Of a stretch of DNA of 64,000 nt, positions 1 to 8,612 are shown in pieces. Every line of letters begins with the position of its first letter. Position 1 is the first letter of the stretch. A program made the position numbers and the translations under genes. This DNA is from Verrucomicrobiota bacterium (GTDB lineage: Bacteria; Verrucomicrobiota; Verrucomicrobiia; JADLBR01). The notes beneath the pieces are model-generated. The model worked only from the letters and a program-made list of their open reading frames with translations, was not told where the DNA came from and did not search any database. The stretch spans positions 1 through 64,000 of the forward strand of contig JAKQKQ010000190.1 of assembly GCA_029560585.1 (NCBI GenBank), given 5' to 3'.

Positions 1-42
1 CGCGAGCCGGGGCCATCGGCTTCGGCTCCGCCGGGGGCAAAA

Positions 43-71
43 GCGGTGTCGCCGCTTCGCTCTGCCACCGC
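43..71. repeat. Hairpin of a short intergenic repeat; no gene seen in 1-217
   Basis: The bases GCGGTG (43-48) and CACCGC (66-71) form a small stem around a GC-rich loop. I see no convincing gene between 1 and 217. The frame downstream of the ispB stop stays open for 38 codons but has no start. The block looks like a dispersed palindromic intergenic repeat, but no second copy occurs in the window. Confidence 0.3.
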
Positions 72-217
72 AGTCCATAACGGCCCCGCTCCCAGCAGTT
101 TTACCCTGAATAATCCGGCGCGTGGACGAACTTGATCAGCCCCACCCCGAAGATCAGATCAAGAATTGCCGCGTCCGAATCCTTCAGCAAAGGAACGCCA
201 ACCAGCGACAGCGAACC

Positions 218-1276
218 TCACGCCCCCGCGCCCGCCAAGACGCCGATGTGCCCGTCAACCGCGCTGAGCAGCCGGCGCAATGCCACCACATAGGGATTGG
301 GCTTCACGGCGTCCAGCAGCGCAGCCGCCGCACTCAATTCTTCGCGGATGGCCGCCACTGCCCGACAGAAACACCCCGTCGCATGCAATTCCGCGATGAA
401 CTCGCACCTCTGGATCGGATCGCCCTGGAGCAGCACTGCCCGTATCCGGTCCACGTCCCCGCCCTTTGCCTCGGCGAGGCGCAACAGCACGGGCAGCGTG
501 AATTTCCCTTTCTCGAGATCCGTGCCCAGCGTCTTGCCCGTGTTCTGTTCCGTCCCCACCAGATCAAGGCAATCGTCGTACATCTGATACGCGAGGCCAA
601 GCCGCGCGCCATATTCGCGAAATGCCGCCACCGCCTCGACGGACGCCCCGGCCAGCTCCGCCCCCAATTCCGCCGCCACGGCGAACAGTGCCCCCGTCTT
701 CATGCCGATCAACCGCCGGTACTCCGCCTCCGTCAAGGAAAGATCAAACTGCCGCCGGGTCTGCAGGATCTCACCCTGGCACACGTCGCTCGCCGCATCG
801 GCAATCCGCCGCGACACCACATTCGAATCGAATCGCGTACAGAGCTTCAGCGCGTGCGCAAACAGGCAGTCCCCAAGCAACACCGCCGTCTCCGGACCCC
901 ACCTCGCCCCCGCCGTCGGCCCCCCCCGACGCGTCTCCGCCCTGTCCATCACATCATCGTGCACGAGCGACGCCAGATGGATAAGCTCCACAATGACCGC
1001 GAGATCGGTGTGCCCGGGCCGTATCTCCCCCGCCGCGCCCCCAGTCAAAATCGCCAGCGCCGCCCGCAGGCGCTTGCCGCGCGACTCGCACGCGTACACC
1101 ACGAAGCTCACCACCCCCGGATCAAATGACGCCGCCTGCGCACGGATCGCCGCATCCACGCCCGCCAAATGCGGCCCCATTAAACCCCACGCCAGCGACA
1201 GGTCCAGATGCGACGCCAATACCGGCACCCCCGACCCGCCAAGGCCCGCCACACGCCGCCGCCGCGCAACTCCCAT
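218..1276 (-). CDS. ispB: Polyprenyl diphosphate synthase (trans-isoprenyl transferase)
   Basis: This 352-residue protein belongs to the all-alpha isoprenyl diphosphate synthase family, which condenses isopentenyl diphosphate onto an allylic primer to make the side chain of quinones or the lipid carrier of cell-wall synthesis. GKRLRAAL near the N-terminus is the family GKRLRP-type motif. The first aspartate-rich motif DDVMD (D107, D108, D111), followed by RGG, and the second, YDDCLD (D234, D235, D238), bind Mg2+ and substrate. Both are intact, so the enzyme should be active. Length is normal. Chain length cannot be read from the sequence. The chosen ATG would sit almost on the predicted transcription start; an internal start at M33 is possible. 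Confidence 0.9.
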   Translation of the reverse strand: MGVARRRRVAGLGGSGVPVLASHLDLSLAWGLMGPHLAGVDAAIRAQAASFDPGVVSFVVYACESRGKRLRAALAILTGGAAGEIRPGHTDLAVIVELIHLASLVHDDVMDRAETRRGGPTAGARWGPETAVLLGDCLFAHALKLCTRFDSNVVSRRIADAASDVCQGEILQTRRQFDLSLTEAEYRRLIGMKTGALFAVAAELGAELAGASVEAVAAFREYGARLGLAYQMYDDCLDLVGTEQNTGKTLGTDLEKGKFTLPVLLRLAEAKGGDVDRIRAVLLQGDPIQRCEFIAELHATGCFCRAVAAIREELSAAAALLDAVKPNPYVVALRRLLSAVDGHIGVLAGAGA

Positions 1277-1282
1277 CCCCTC

Positions 1283-1311
1283 ATTCTACGGACCCCCGCG
1301 CCAACCGTCAA
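1283..1311 (-). promoter_or_regulatory. Sigma-70-like promoter of ispB
   Basis: On the minus strand TTGACG (1311-1306) is followed by a 17-base spacer and TAGAAT (1288-1283). The predicted start of transcription falls at about 1276, the first base of the ispB ATG. The mRNA would therefore be leaderless unless translation starts further in. Confidence 0.5.
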
Positions 1312-1415
1312 TCGAGGTTTCAGAAAACATTGAAAGCCACGGGGGATCACCGCACCCAGAACCCCGCCCTTGATTTCGCCGCACCCCGACAGCAGAATCC
1401 CCCCGCTCGCAAGGA

Positions 1416-2450
1416 ATGAAATACTCCGCCGCCCCAGATGCCACCGAACCCGCTGCGCTCGGAGCGACCACCATCGCCCGCCTCCTCGGCCACATTCGCA
1501 CAGCCCGCGCCGAGCTGGATCGCTTCAATCGCCTCGACCTCCCGGCCTACGACGAGTGGATGTCTGCCCGGTTCGGGACCCTCCTCGGGGCCGTGCGCGA
1601 ACTCCGCGCCCGCGCCGACGAGATACAAGACAACCTGGACCGCATCGACGGTCTGGCCTTTGAGGAGAATCTCCCCCACCACCGGGCCTACGCCCGCCTC
1701 TTCGACAACTACATCGGGCCCGAGTGGTTTGCCGAAGACACGGGCCTGCGGCTCAGCGACCTCGAGGCCGACGACGGGTCGCCCGAAGACGAGGGCGACG
1801 ATGACCCCTACCACGACCAACTCGCGGAGGCCTTCGCCGAACTCATGGGGCCCTACGCCGACCCGGACGAAGAGACCGCGGTGATCGCGGCCCGGGAGGA
1901 GCGCATGCGCATCTGCTACAGGCAACTCGCGCGCCGCCTCCACCCCGACCACCGCCAATCCGGCGACGGTGGCCCGTGGATCGAACTCTGGCACCAGGCC
2001 CAGGAAGCCTACAATCAGGGCGACGTCGCCCGCCTCGAGGTCCTGCTCACTCTGACCGAGATGGAGTCCGGCGAATTGGCCATGCCCAACGGGCGAGACG
2101 AGGCCGCCGCACTCATTAGGAAACTCCGCCACACGCTCGCCCACCTCAGCCAACAGATCGAGGCCGGCACCGCCCACGACGCCTGGAATTTCGCCTCGAG
2201 GACCGACCGCGCCCCGCTTGAACTATCGTTCGAGCGCGAAAAACTCCGGGAGCGACTCACGCTCGAGAGACGCGTTCTCGCGCTCGAGCGCAAGCTCAGG
2301 CGCTGGTCCCGGCCACCACGGATCGGGCCACCCCAGGCCTCCCGCCCGTCGTTCTCCGTCTCGGCGCGCGCGCGCCTCGGCGCCTGGATCCAGCTGGAGT
2401 TTCCGTTCGTCAAGGACCTCGACCGCCTCCACCCACTCCACCTCAATTGA
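1416..2450 (+). CDS. J-domain-like (DnaJ-type) protein
   Basis: A 344-residue soluble protein. The segment RQLARRLHPDH around residues 168-179 carries the HPD tripeptide (H176-D178) preceded by a basic helix, as in J-domains, which stimulate the ATPase of DnaK/Hsp70. The flanks are acidic or coiled: residues 1-110 are helical, about 110-150 are very acidic, and the C-terminal third is rich in Leu/Glu/Arg and predicted to coil. No zinc-finger or C-terminal substrate domain of classical DnaJ is seen, so this is a J-like protein, not DnaJ itself. AAGGA directly abuts the ATG. The gene overlaps the next one by 4 bases (TTGA), implying translational coupling. Confidence 0.6.
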   Translation: MKYSAAPDATEPAALGATTIARLLGHIRTARAELDRFNRLDLPAYDEWMSARFGTLLGAVRELRARADEIQDNLDRIDGLAFEENLPHHRAYARLFDNYIGPEWFAEDTGLRLSDLEADDGSPEDEGDDDPYHDQLAEAFAELMGPYADPDEETAVIAAREERMRICYRQLARRLHPDHRQSGDGGPWIELWHQAQEAYNQGDVARLEVLLTLTEMESGELAMPNGRDEAAALIRKLRHTLAHLSQQIEAGTAHDAWNFASRTDRAPLELSFEREKLRERLTLERRVLALERKLRRWSRPPRIGPPQASRPSFSVSARARLGAWIQLEFPFVKDLDRLHPLHLN

Positions 2451-4465
2451 GCAGGCCCCGCCGGATCACCAAGGACACGTCGGCGGTGCCCCGTCACGGC
2501 CACCGCCCCCGATGGGTGCGCGCTCGCCGCTGCCCGCGGTCGGCCCGGTCTCTTCCCATCATTGGAGCTGTCGCGCTTTGGGCCTCGCTCGCCCCGCGGG
2601 CGACCGCCTCGCCAGACACCTCCATTCCCCCACCCGCCCACGAAATCCACCGACTCATCGAGGGCGACTGGGCGGCCGCCTGCGGCCAGCTGCGCGCCGC
2701 TCTCATCGCCGCCTATTCGCCCCAGGCCTGCGAGTCCGACTCCTTCGCCGCCTGGCTCGACCTCCAGCGCTGGTTCGACCTCATAGCCCGCAACGAACTC
2801 GACGAGGTTGCGCGCCTCGCCTCGCGCCACCTCCGCTGGCAGCCCGCCGAACGCCGCATCATCGTCTCCCCGACCGGCGCCGCACCGCCCGCAGAGAACG
2901 TCGAACCGCTCTCGAACGAGATGCTCCAGCAAACGGTCAGGGATTCCCGATTCGCAGAATCTGCCCTCCCCGCCATCGCCCCCCGCGACTTCAAGCCCGC
3001 AGACCATCCCGTCGGACAACGGATCGAACGGCGCCGCCTCGAGGGGCTGCTGGCCGACGCCGAACTCGGACGGGAATTATTCCAGGCGCTCCGCGACGAG
3101 GACTTCCCGCCCCCCATCGTCGAGTTCCTCGCGCGTGCCCGCGAAGCCGCCCCCGATCTCTTCGCGCAATTCCGCCGCCTCGCCGTCGCGATCGCCGTCG
3201 TATATGATCAGCCGCCACCTCCCAACTGGCCACACCCCCAGGTCAAACCCGAGGCCGTGCCGCGCGTCCATCGCACCCCATTCGAGATCTACGGCTTCTG
3301 GATCCAGTGCCAGCAACTGGGCCGCCTCTTTCTGGACGTGCGCAGACTCGAGGTCGAGCAACTGACCCACGTCGTCGATGCCCCAGTCCGCGAGTCGGAA
3401 TTCATGTGGGCACAGGCACAGGTCACCCTGCCGCGCTACCGCTTCGCCGAAGCTTTCGACCTTGTCCGCTATGACCTCGATCGGCTCAGGAACCGGGCAT
3501 TCATCTGGCCGGGCGGCGACTACTCGCTCCGCTCGATCCATGCGGCCGGCGGCATCTGCGTGGACCAGGCGTACTTTGCCATGCTCGCCGGCAAGGCCAA
3601 GGGCCTGCCCACCCTCTTTTTCTCGGGACAGGGGCCCGATGGCGGCCACGCGTGGTTCGGCTTCATGAAACGCGACGATGCATGGCTACTGGACTGCGGC
3701 CGCGAGCGCAATCGCGGCGAACCCGTCGGCATCGCCCTCGACCCCCAGACGTGGCAGCCCATCAGCGACCACGACCTCAAGTTCCTCGCCAGCGGTTTCC
3801 GCGACACCGCCCCCTATCGCGTCTCGCGGCGGCACATCGCCGTGGCCCGCCTCTTCGCCCAGATCGGCGATCGCCGGCACCAGCTCTCCGCCCTCGAGAA
3901 CGCCATCGCCGCCTGCCCTCAAAACCCCGAAGCCTGGGACACCGTCACCACCCTCCTCCAGGCCAAGTGCTCTGAAACCCGGGCCCCGGCCGACCGCGAG
4001 GCTCTGCGCAAACACGCCGCGGACGCCGCCACCCAGTTCGCCTCGGAGACCGACATCCGCGTCCGCTATCAGCAGATGCTCGCCGACCTCGCCAGGGAAT
4101 CGGGTGATGTCGCAGAGGCCAACCGAATCACAGATGCCATCGTCCGCGAAAACCGGGGCGACCGCAGCGACCTCAGCGCCAAAGCCGCATGGCAACCACT
4201 GAAACACCTCCTCGACACGGGCGACATCCAGCGCGCCTACCCCGCCTACCGCAGTACCGTCGACCGGCTTGCGCGCACCGGCGGAGGCAATCTCTACTTC
4301 CAGATCGTCGTCCCATTTGTCTTGACCCTGCAGGATAAAGGCGAGACCGCCCTGGCTGAAGAGGCCCTTCTCATCGCGCGTAAAGCATTGCGCCCGAAAC
4401 CGTTGAGTCCTTTGGATACCCACATGGCCCAATTGCGGGATCGGTTGCGCCGCCCGGATCAATAA
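2447..4465 (+). CDS. Exported transglutaminase-like protein with C-terminal TPR-like region
   Basis: This 672-residue protein starts at a TTG that overlaps the stop of the upstream gene; no ATG exists nearby in frame. The N-terminus has a basic stretch and then a hydrophobic segment ending in an AxA-like site (about residues 30-55), which suggests export. The middle contains a papain-like transglutaminase core: GGICVDQAY with Cys371, GGHAWF with His401 and LLDCG with Asp416, correctly ordered for a Cys-His-Asp triad. After about residue 455 the sequence is helical and repeat-like (TPR-type). In bacteria such domains act as proteases or in cross-linking; the substrate is unknown. It sits just upstream of the penicillin-binding-protein fusion, so an envelope role is plausible. 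Confidence 0.6.
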   Translation: MSRPRRITKDTSAVPRHGHRPRWVRARRCPRSARSLPIIGAVALWASLAPRATASPDTSIPPPAHEIHRLIEGDWAAACGQLRAALIAAYSPQACESDSFAAWLDLQRWFDLIARNELDEVARLASRHLRWQPAERRIIVSPTGAAPPAENVEPLSNEMLQQTVRDSRFAESALPAIAPRDFKPADHPVGQRIERRRLEGLLADAELGRELFQALRDEDFPPPIVEFLARAREAAPDLFAQFRRLAVAIAVVYDQPPPPNWPHPQVKPEAVPRVHRTPFEIYGFWIQCQQLGRLFLDVRRLEVEQLTHVVDAPVRESEFMWAQAQVTLPRYRFAEAFDLVRYDLDRLRNRAFIWPGGDYSLRSIHAAGGICVDQAYFAMLAGKAKGLPTLFFSGQGPDGGHAWFGFMKRDDAWLLDCGRERNRGEPVGIALDPQTWQPISDHDLKFLASGFRDTAPYRVSRRHIAVARLFAQIGDRRHQLSALENAIAACPQNPEAWDTVTTLLQAKCSETRAPADREALRKHAADAATQFASETDIRVRYQQMLADLARESGDVAEANRITDAIVRENRGDRSDLSAKAAWQPLKHLLDTGDIQRAYPAYRSTVDRLARTGGGNLYFQIVVPFVLTLQDKGETALAEEALLIARKALRPKPLSPLDTHMAQLRDRLRRPDQ

Positions 4466-4534
4466 GCAAAACGCTGTGTTTGACAAATACCGCTGACGCA
4501 AAGAGTTTTAATGCTTATCTAGTATCTAGGGCCC

Positions 4535-7500
4535 ATGCGACGAATTAGGAAAAGAAGGGAACCCCGAACCGCCTTTGGCCGGGGCGCCGACCCCGCATTG
4601 TGGGGCGAACCGCCACCACCGCGCCCAAAGGCCACTCTGGCCGTCTGGGTCAAGCGCATCTGCCTGGGCGGCATCATCGCCGCCACATGTGCCGTGGCCA
4701 TCTCCATCGCCGTCCTGGGGGCCCTCGCCGCGAAATATCGCGATGCCGCCGAAAAGATCGACCTTGCCCGCCTCAGCGAATTCAGCGAGACGACGATCTT
4801 CTACGACCGCCGAGGCCAGGAGATCGGCAGGCTCTTTTTCGAGGACCGCCAGGTCCTCCAACACCACGAGATACCCGACATAATGCGCTGGGCCATTCTC
4901 GCGGCCGAAGACGCCAACTTCTACAAGCACGGGGGGATCGATTACCGCGGCATTCTCCGGGCCGCGCTCGCCAATATCCGCAAGGGCCGGGCCACCCAGG
5001 GCGGCAGCACCATCACCCAGCAGCTCGCCAAACACGCCATCGGGATCTTTGCCAGAAAACTCGACCGCAAACTCACCGAGTTCTTCTTGGCCAAACGCAT
5101 CGAGGCCAAATTCTCTAAAGACGAGATCCTCGACCTCTACATCAACCGCATCTACTTCGGCAAGGGATACTACGGCCTCGCCGCCGCCGCCAACGGCTAT
5201 TTCCACAAGAAACCCCACGAGCTCACCCTGGGCGAGTGCGCCATGCTCGCCGGTATCGTGCGCGCCCCAAACACCTACTCCCCCCGCGGCAACATCGGGC
5301 GCGCCACCGAAAAGCGCAACCAGGTCCTGGATCGAATGATCGACGTCGGCTACATCAAGCACGCCCAGGCTGCCGAGGCCCGCGCCGAGAAGATCACCGT
5401 GCATGGCCCCGGCAACGCGGGCGTCTACTCGTTCCACATGGCCCAGGCCCTGAAGGAACTCCGGCAGATCCTCCAGGTCAGCCCCGAGGATGACGTCCCC
5501 GGCGGCCTCCGCGTCCACACCACCATCGACCTCGAACTCCAGAAGCTGGTCGAGCAATCCCTCGTGGCCAAACTCGCCACCGTCGAAGCCGCCCTCAAGA
5601 CCGCCGGCCCCGCGCGCCCTTCCGGCTCCGATCCGCTCGCCGAACTCGACACCAACCCAAACGATAAACCCGAAACGTCCCCCGCCGCCGAGCTGCCCCC
5701 CGGCACAGACACGGATCCCCTCCAGACGGCGTTCGTCTGCGTCGATGGCGAATCCGGCGCCATGCGCGTCCTCGTCGGAGGGCGCGATTTCAAGCAGAGC
5801 CAGTTCAACCGCGCCACCATGGCTCGGCGCGGCAACGCCTCCCTGCTCCAGCCCTTCTTCTATTCCCTCGCCATGCAGGACCTCTCGCTGCACCCGGCCT
5901 CCATGATCGACGCCACGTATCTGGATGAGACCCTCGCGTCCAAGGGCCAGGACACCGGTCTCGGCGATCCCCTCAAAGACATCTCGAAACGCTTCCTCAC
6001 GGTCCAGCAGGCCCTCGCCCTCGCCAATTCCTCGTGCGCCCTCCGCGTGGCCATCCAGCTCGGCCTACCGCGCATCGTCGGCTGGCTCGACGCCGCGGGC
6101 ATCAAACCCGAGACCCAGCCCAAATCGCTCGAGGATATCCCATCCCTCACGCTGGAGCAGATCGCCTCGCTCTATCAGGCGCTCGCCCACGGCGGCGTCC
6201 GCCGACGCCCCTATCTCATAGAGAAGATCACCAGCGCCGAGAACGAGGTCATGTACCAGTCCCAGGTCGATGCCGGTACCCGCATCGTCGACCCGCTCGT
6301 CGCCCAGCACATGACCCTCACGCTCCAGTCCGCAACCCGCGACGGCATCGGCCGCAGCCTCGCCATCGACCACGGCTTCGCGCAGCCCATCGCCAGCATG
6401 ACAGGCCGCTCGCCCAGGAACCGGGACGCCTGGTTCGTAGGCTACACCCCCGAACTGGTCGGCGCCCTCTGGGTCGGATACGACCAGCCCCGCCCGATCA
6501 CCGATGGCCCCGTCGTCCGAAACGTCGCTATCCCCCTCTGGGCCACCGCCATGGGCGAGGTCATCCGCCACATGCCCGCCGGCACCTCCTTCACGGTTCC
6601 CGATCAGCTCGCCAAGGTCGAGGTCGATCAGCGCACCGGCGTCATCCAGGGCCTCGGATTCCTCACCCCCGCCCCCGGCAACATCTTCGTCTATCTCCGC
6701 CGCGACCAGATCGACGAGGCACGGAAGGCTAGCCGCGAGACCGCCTCCCGCGTCCAGCAGCCCTCCGATTGGTCCAGTTGGCTGACCACCCTCCTCAACG
6801 AGGGCGACGAGTCCCCGAACAGGCCAACGCTCGGACTCCCCGGTGCCCGCGAGATCCCCCAGGTCGCGCGCTGCCGACTGCCCGCCCTCCGGGGCGACAT
6901 CCTCACACGAGATGGCCAACCGCTCGCCACCATGATCCAAAGCCAGAGCCTCGTGCTCAGGTGGCCCACCGACAGCAACTTCCACACGGAGGACGACTAC
7001 ATCCGCTGGGTCAAGGAACGGCTCGTCGATGCGTCCGAATGGGTCGCCGCCCCGATCCTGTTGCCCGAAGAGGACCTGCGAAACCAATTCCGCCTCCATC
7101 GCTTCCGCCCCCTGACGGTGGCCGAGAATGTCCCGCCCGAGCGCGTCACCGAATTCCCCAAGAGCCCACTGGTCCAACAGGGATTCGCGCTGCAGGGTGT
7201 CCCGCGCCGCTTCTACCCGAATGGCGCATTCTTCTCTCAATCCCTCGGCCACATCAAGCGCACCGCCACCGTCAACGACAGGGCCTACTACCCCGGCGAA
7301 CCCATCTACGACGATTACGAGGGCGCCTCGGGGCTCGAAAAACTCTTCGACACGGACCTCCGCGGCAAGGATGGCCAGATGACCATCGTCACCAATCCGG
7401 ACGGATTCCCAAGAAAGGCCTGGATCGACTGGCAGGCCACCACCGGCAATAACATTCGCACCACCATCGACCGCAGCCTCCAGACCGCCGCGGAGGATGC

Positions 7501-8572
7501 CATCGGCACGGTCCGCGCCGGCGCCGTCGTCGTCCTCGACGTCAACAACGGCGATGTCGTCGCCATGGCCTCCCAGCCCCAGTATAACCCGAACGACTTC
7601 ATCCCGTTCCTACCCGAGGAGCGCTGGCAAGAACTGGTCTCCTCCGAGAAGAATCCCCTCCTCAACCGCGCCTATCGCCAGCACCATCCTCCCGGCTCCG
7701 CGTTCAAGCTCGTCACATCACTCGCCGCCAGCCGCGCCGGTGTCCTGGATCCCAACCGAAAATTCACGGTCAACGGCTTTTTCGAGGTCGCCGGTCTCCG
7801 CTACGAGCTCCCCATCGAAAAAGATACTGTCTCGTATCAGGCCGCCCTCGCGCGGTCCTTCAACAGCTATTTCATGGACCTCGGTCTCCGGACGGGCCGC
7901 GAGACGCTCATCGATACCGCCCTCCAGTTCGGCATCGGCCGCGTCACCGGCTTCATCCTCCCCGGCGAGGTTCCGGGCCTCATGCCCGACTCCAACTTCA
8001 CCATGAAACGCCACCAGCGGATATTCGGCCCCGGCGATATCACCAACACCTCCATCGGCCAGGGCGATGTCCTCGTCACCCCCCTCCAGATGGCCAACCT
8101 CGTCGCCGCCATCGCAAACGGCGGGACCCTTTATCGCCCCCGCCTCGTGCGCCAGATCGAATCCCGCGGTGGCAAGACCACCAACCGCTTCGACCCCGCC
8201 GAAATCCGCCGGATCGAGATTGATCCCACGGCCCTGAACATCATCCGCGAGGCCATGGTCGCCGCAACCGAGTGGGGCACCGGTACGCGGGCGAAAGTCC
8301 CCGACGTCAAAGTCGCCTGTAAGACTGGCACCGCACAGATCGGCTCCAAACTCGCCCCGCGCCAGGTCGCCTGGATGGTCGGCTTCCTCCCCGCCGATCA
8401 GCCGCGCTACGCCTTCGCCGTCATGGTCGAGGGCGACTACGACCAGGACCTGCACGGTGGCTCTGACGCGGGCAGCCTCGTCGGCCAGATATTCAAGTCC
8501 GAACCGGTCAGGCCCCTCCTCACGGCCATGCCGCCCAAGGCGCAGCTCGTGAGCCCCAGCGATGGCCCCTGA
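4535..8572 (+). CDS. Penicillin-binding protein fusion: GT51 plus degenerate class A transpeptidase plus PBP2-type transpeptidase
   Basis: A continuous 1345-residue ORF. Residues about 38-62 form the only membrane anchor. A GT51 peptidoglycan glycosyltransferase follows, with intact motifs EDANFYKHGG (E125) and GGSTITQQ (157-163) plus the KDEILDLYIN region. Next comes a class A transpeptidase fold (about 395-640). Its motifs are altered: SxxK is SLLQ (S436, Q439), SxN is SSC (499-501) and KTG is MTG (622-624), although NRDAWFVGYTP is retained. From about residue 785 a PBP2-like half begins with the LRGDILTRDG pedestal motif and ends in a transpeptidase with SAFK (S1055, K1058), SFN (1108-1110) and KTGT (1263-1266), all intact. 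The protein should therefore polymerise glycan and cross-link with its second transpeptidase only. The normal length is about 650-850 for PBP1a and 600-650 for PBP2. Confidence 0.9.
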   Translation: MRRIRKRREPRTAFGRGADPALWGEPPPPRPKATLAVWVKRICLGGIIAATCAVAISIAVLGALAAKYRDAAEKIDLARLSEFSETTIFYDRRGQEIGRLFFEDRQVLQHHEIPDIMRWAILAAEDANFYKHGGIDYRGILRAALANIRKGRATQGGSTITQQLAKHAIGIFARKLDRKLTEFFLAKRIEAKFSKDEILDLYINRIYFGKGYYGLAAAANGYFHKKPHELTLGECAMLAGIVRAPNTYSPRGNIGRATEKRNQVLDRMIDVGYIKHAQAAEARAEKITVHGPGNAGVYSFHMAQALKELRQILQVSPEDDVPGGLRVHTTIDLELQKLVEQSLVAKLATVEAALKTAGPARPSGSDPLAELDTNPNDKPETSPAAELPPGTDTDPLQTAFVCVDGESGAMRVLVGGRDFKQSQFNRATMARRGNASLLQPFFYSLAMQDLSLHPASMIDATYLDETLASKGQDTGLGDPLKDISKRFLTVQQALALANSSCALRVAIQLGLPRIVGWLDAAGIKPETQPKSLEDIPSLTLEQIASLYQALAHGGVRRRPYLIEKITSAENEVMYQSQVDAGTRIVDPLVAQHMTLTLQSATRDGIGRSLAIDHGFAQPIASMTGRSPRNRDAWFVGYTPELVGALWVGYDQPRPITDGPVVRNVAIPLWATAMGEVIRHMPAGTSFTVPDQLAKVEVDQRTGVIQGLGFLTPAPGNIFVYLRRDQIDEARKASRETASRVQQPSDWSSWLTTLLNEGDESPNRPTLGLPGAREIPQVARCRLPALRGDILTRDGQPLATMIQSQSLVLRWPTDSNFHTEDDYIRWVKERLVDASEWVAAPILLPEEDLRNQFRLHRFRPLTVAENVPPERVTEFPKSPLVQQGFALQGVPRRFYPNGAFFSQSLGHIKRTATVNDRAYYPGEPIYDDYEGASGLEKLFDTDLRGKDGQMTIVTNPDGFPRKAWIDWQATTGNNIRTTIDRSLQTAAEDAIGTVRAGAVVVLDVNNGDVVAMASQPQYNPNDFIPFLPEERWQELVSSEKNPLLNRAYRQHHPPGSAFKLVTSLAASRAGVLDPNRKFTVNGFFEVAGLRYELPIEKDTVSYQAALARSFNSYFMDLGLRTGRETLIDTALQFGIGRVTGFILPGEVPGLMPDSNFTMKRHQRIFGPGDITNTSIGQGDVLVTPLQMANLVAAIANGGTLYRPRLVRQIESRGGKTTNRFDPAEIRRIEIDPTALNIIREAMVAATEWGTGTRAKVPDVKVACKTGTAQIGSKLAPRQVAWMVGFLPADQPRYAFAVMVEGDYDQDLHGGSDAGSLVGQIFKSEPVRPLLTAMPPKAQLVSPSDGP

Positions 8573-8612
8573 TCGGTGGTTCCCCCCTCCCCATTGACAG
8601 TACATCACCGCG

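Noticed and set aside
106-217. Open frame continuing after the ispB stop codon (TGA) for 38 codons
   Set aside because: Polyprenyl synthases normally end where this one stops. There is no start codon or readthrough signal, so chance is the simplest explanation.
122-1129. A 335-codon plus-strand ORF opposite ispB
   Set aside because: Antisense to a well-supported gene and rich in Arg/Pro/His as shadow frames are.
4526-5893. The PBP fusion as two genes joined by a sequencing error
   Set aside because: The frame is continuous for 1345 codons. The second half has no membrane anchor of its own, and the first transpeptidase shows point losses of catalytic residues, not a break.
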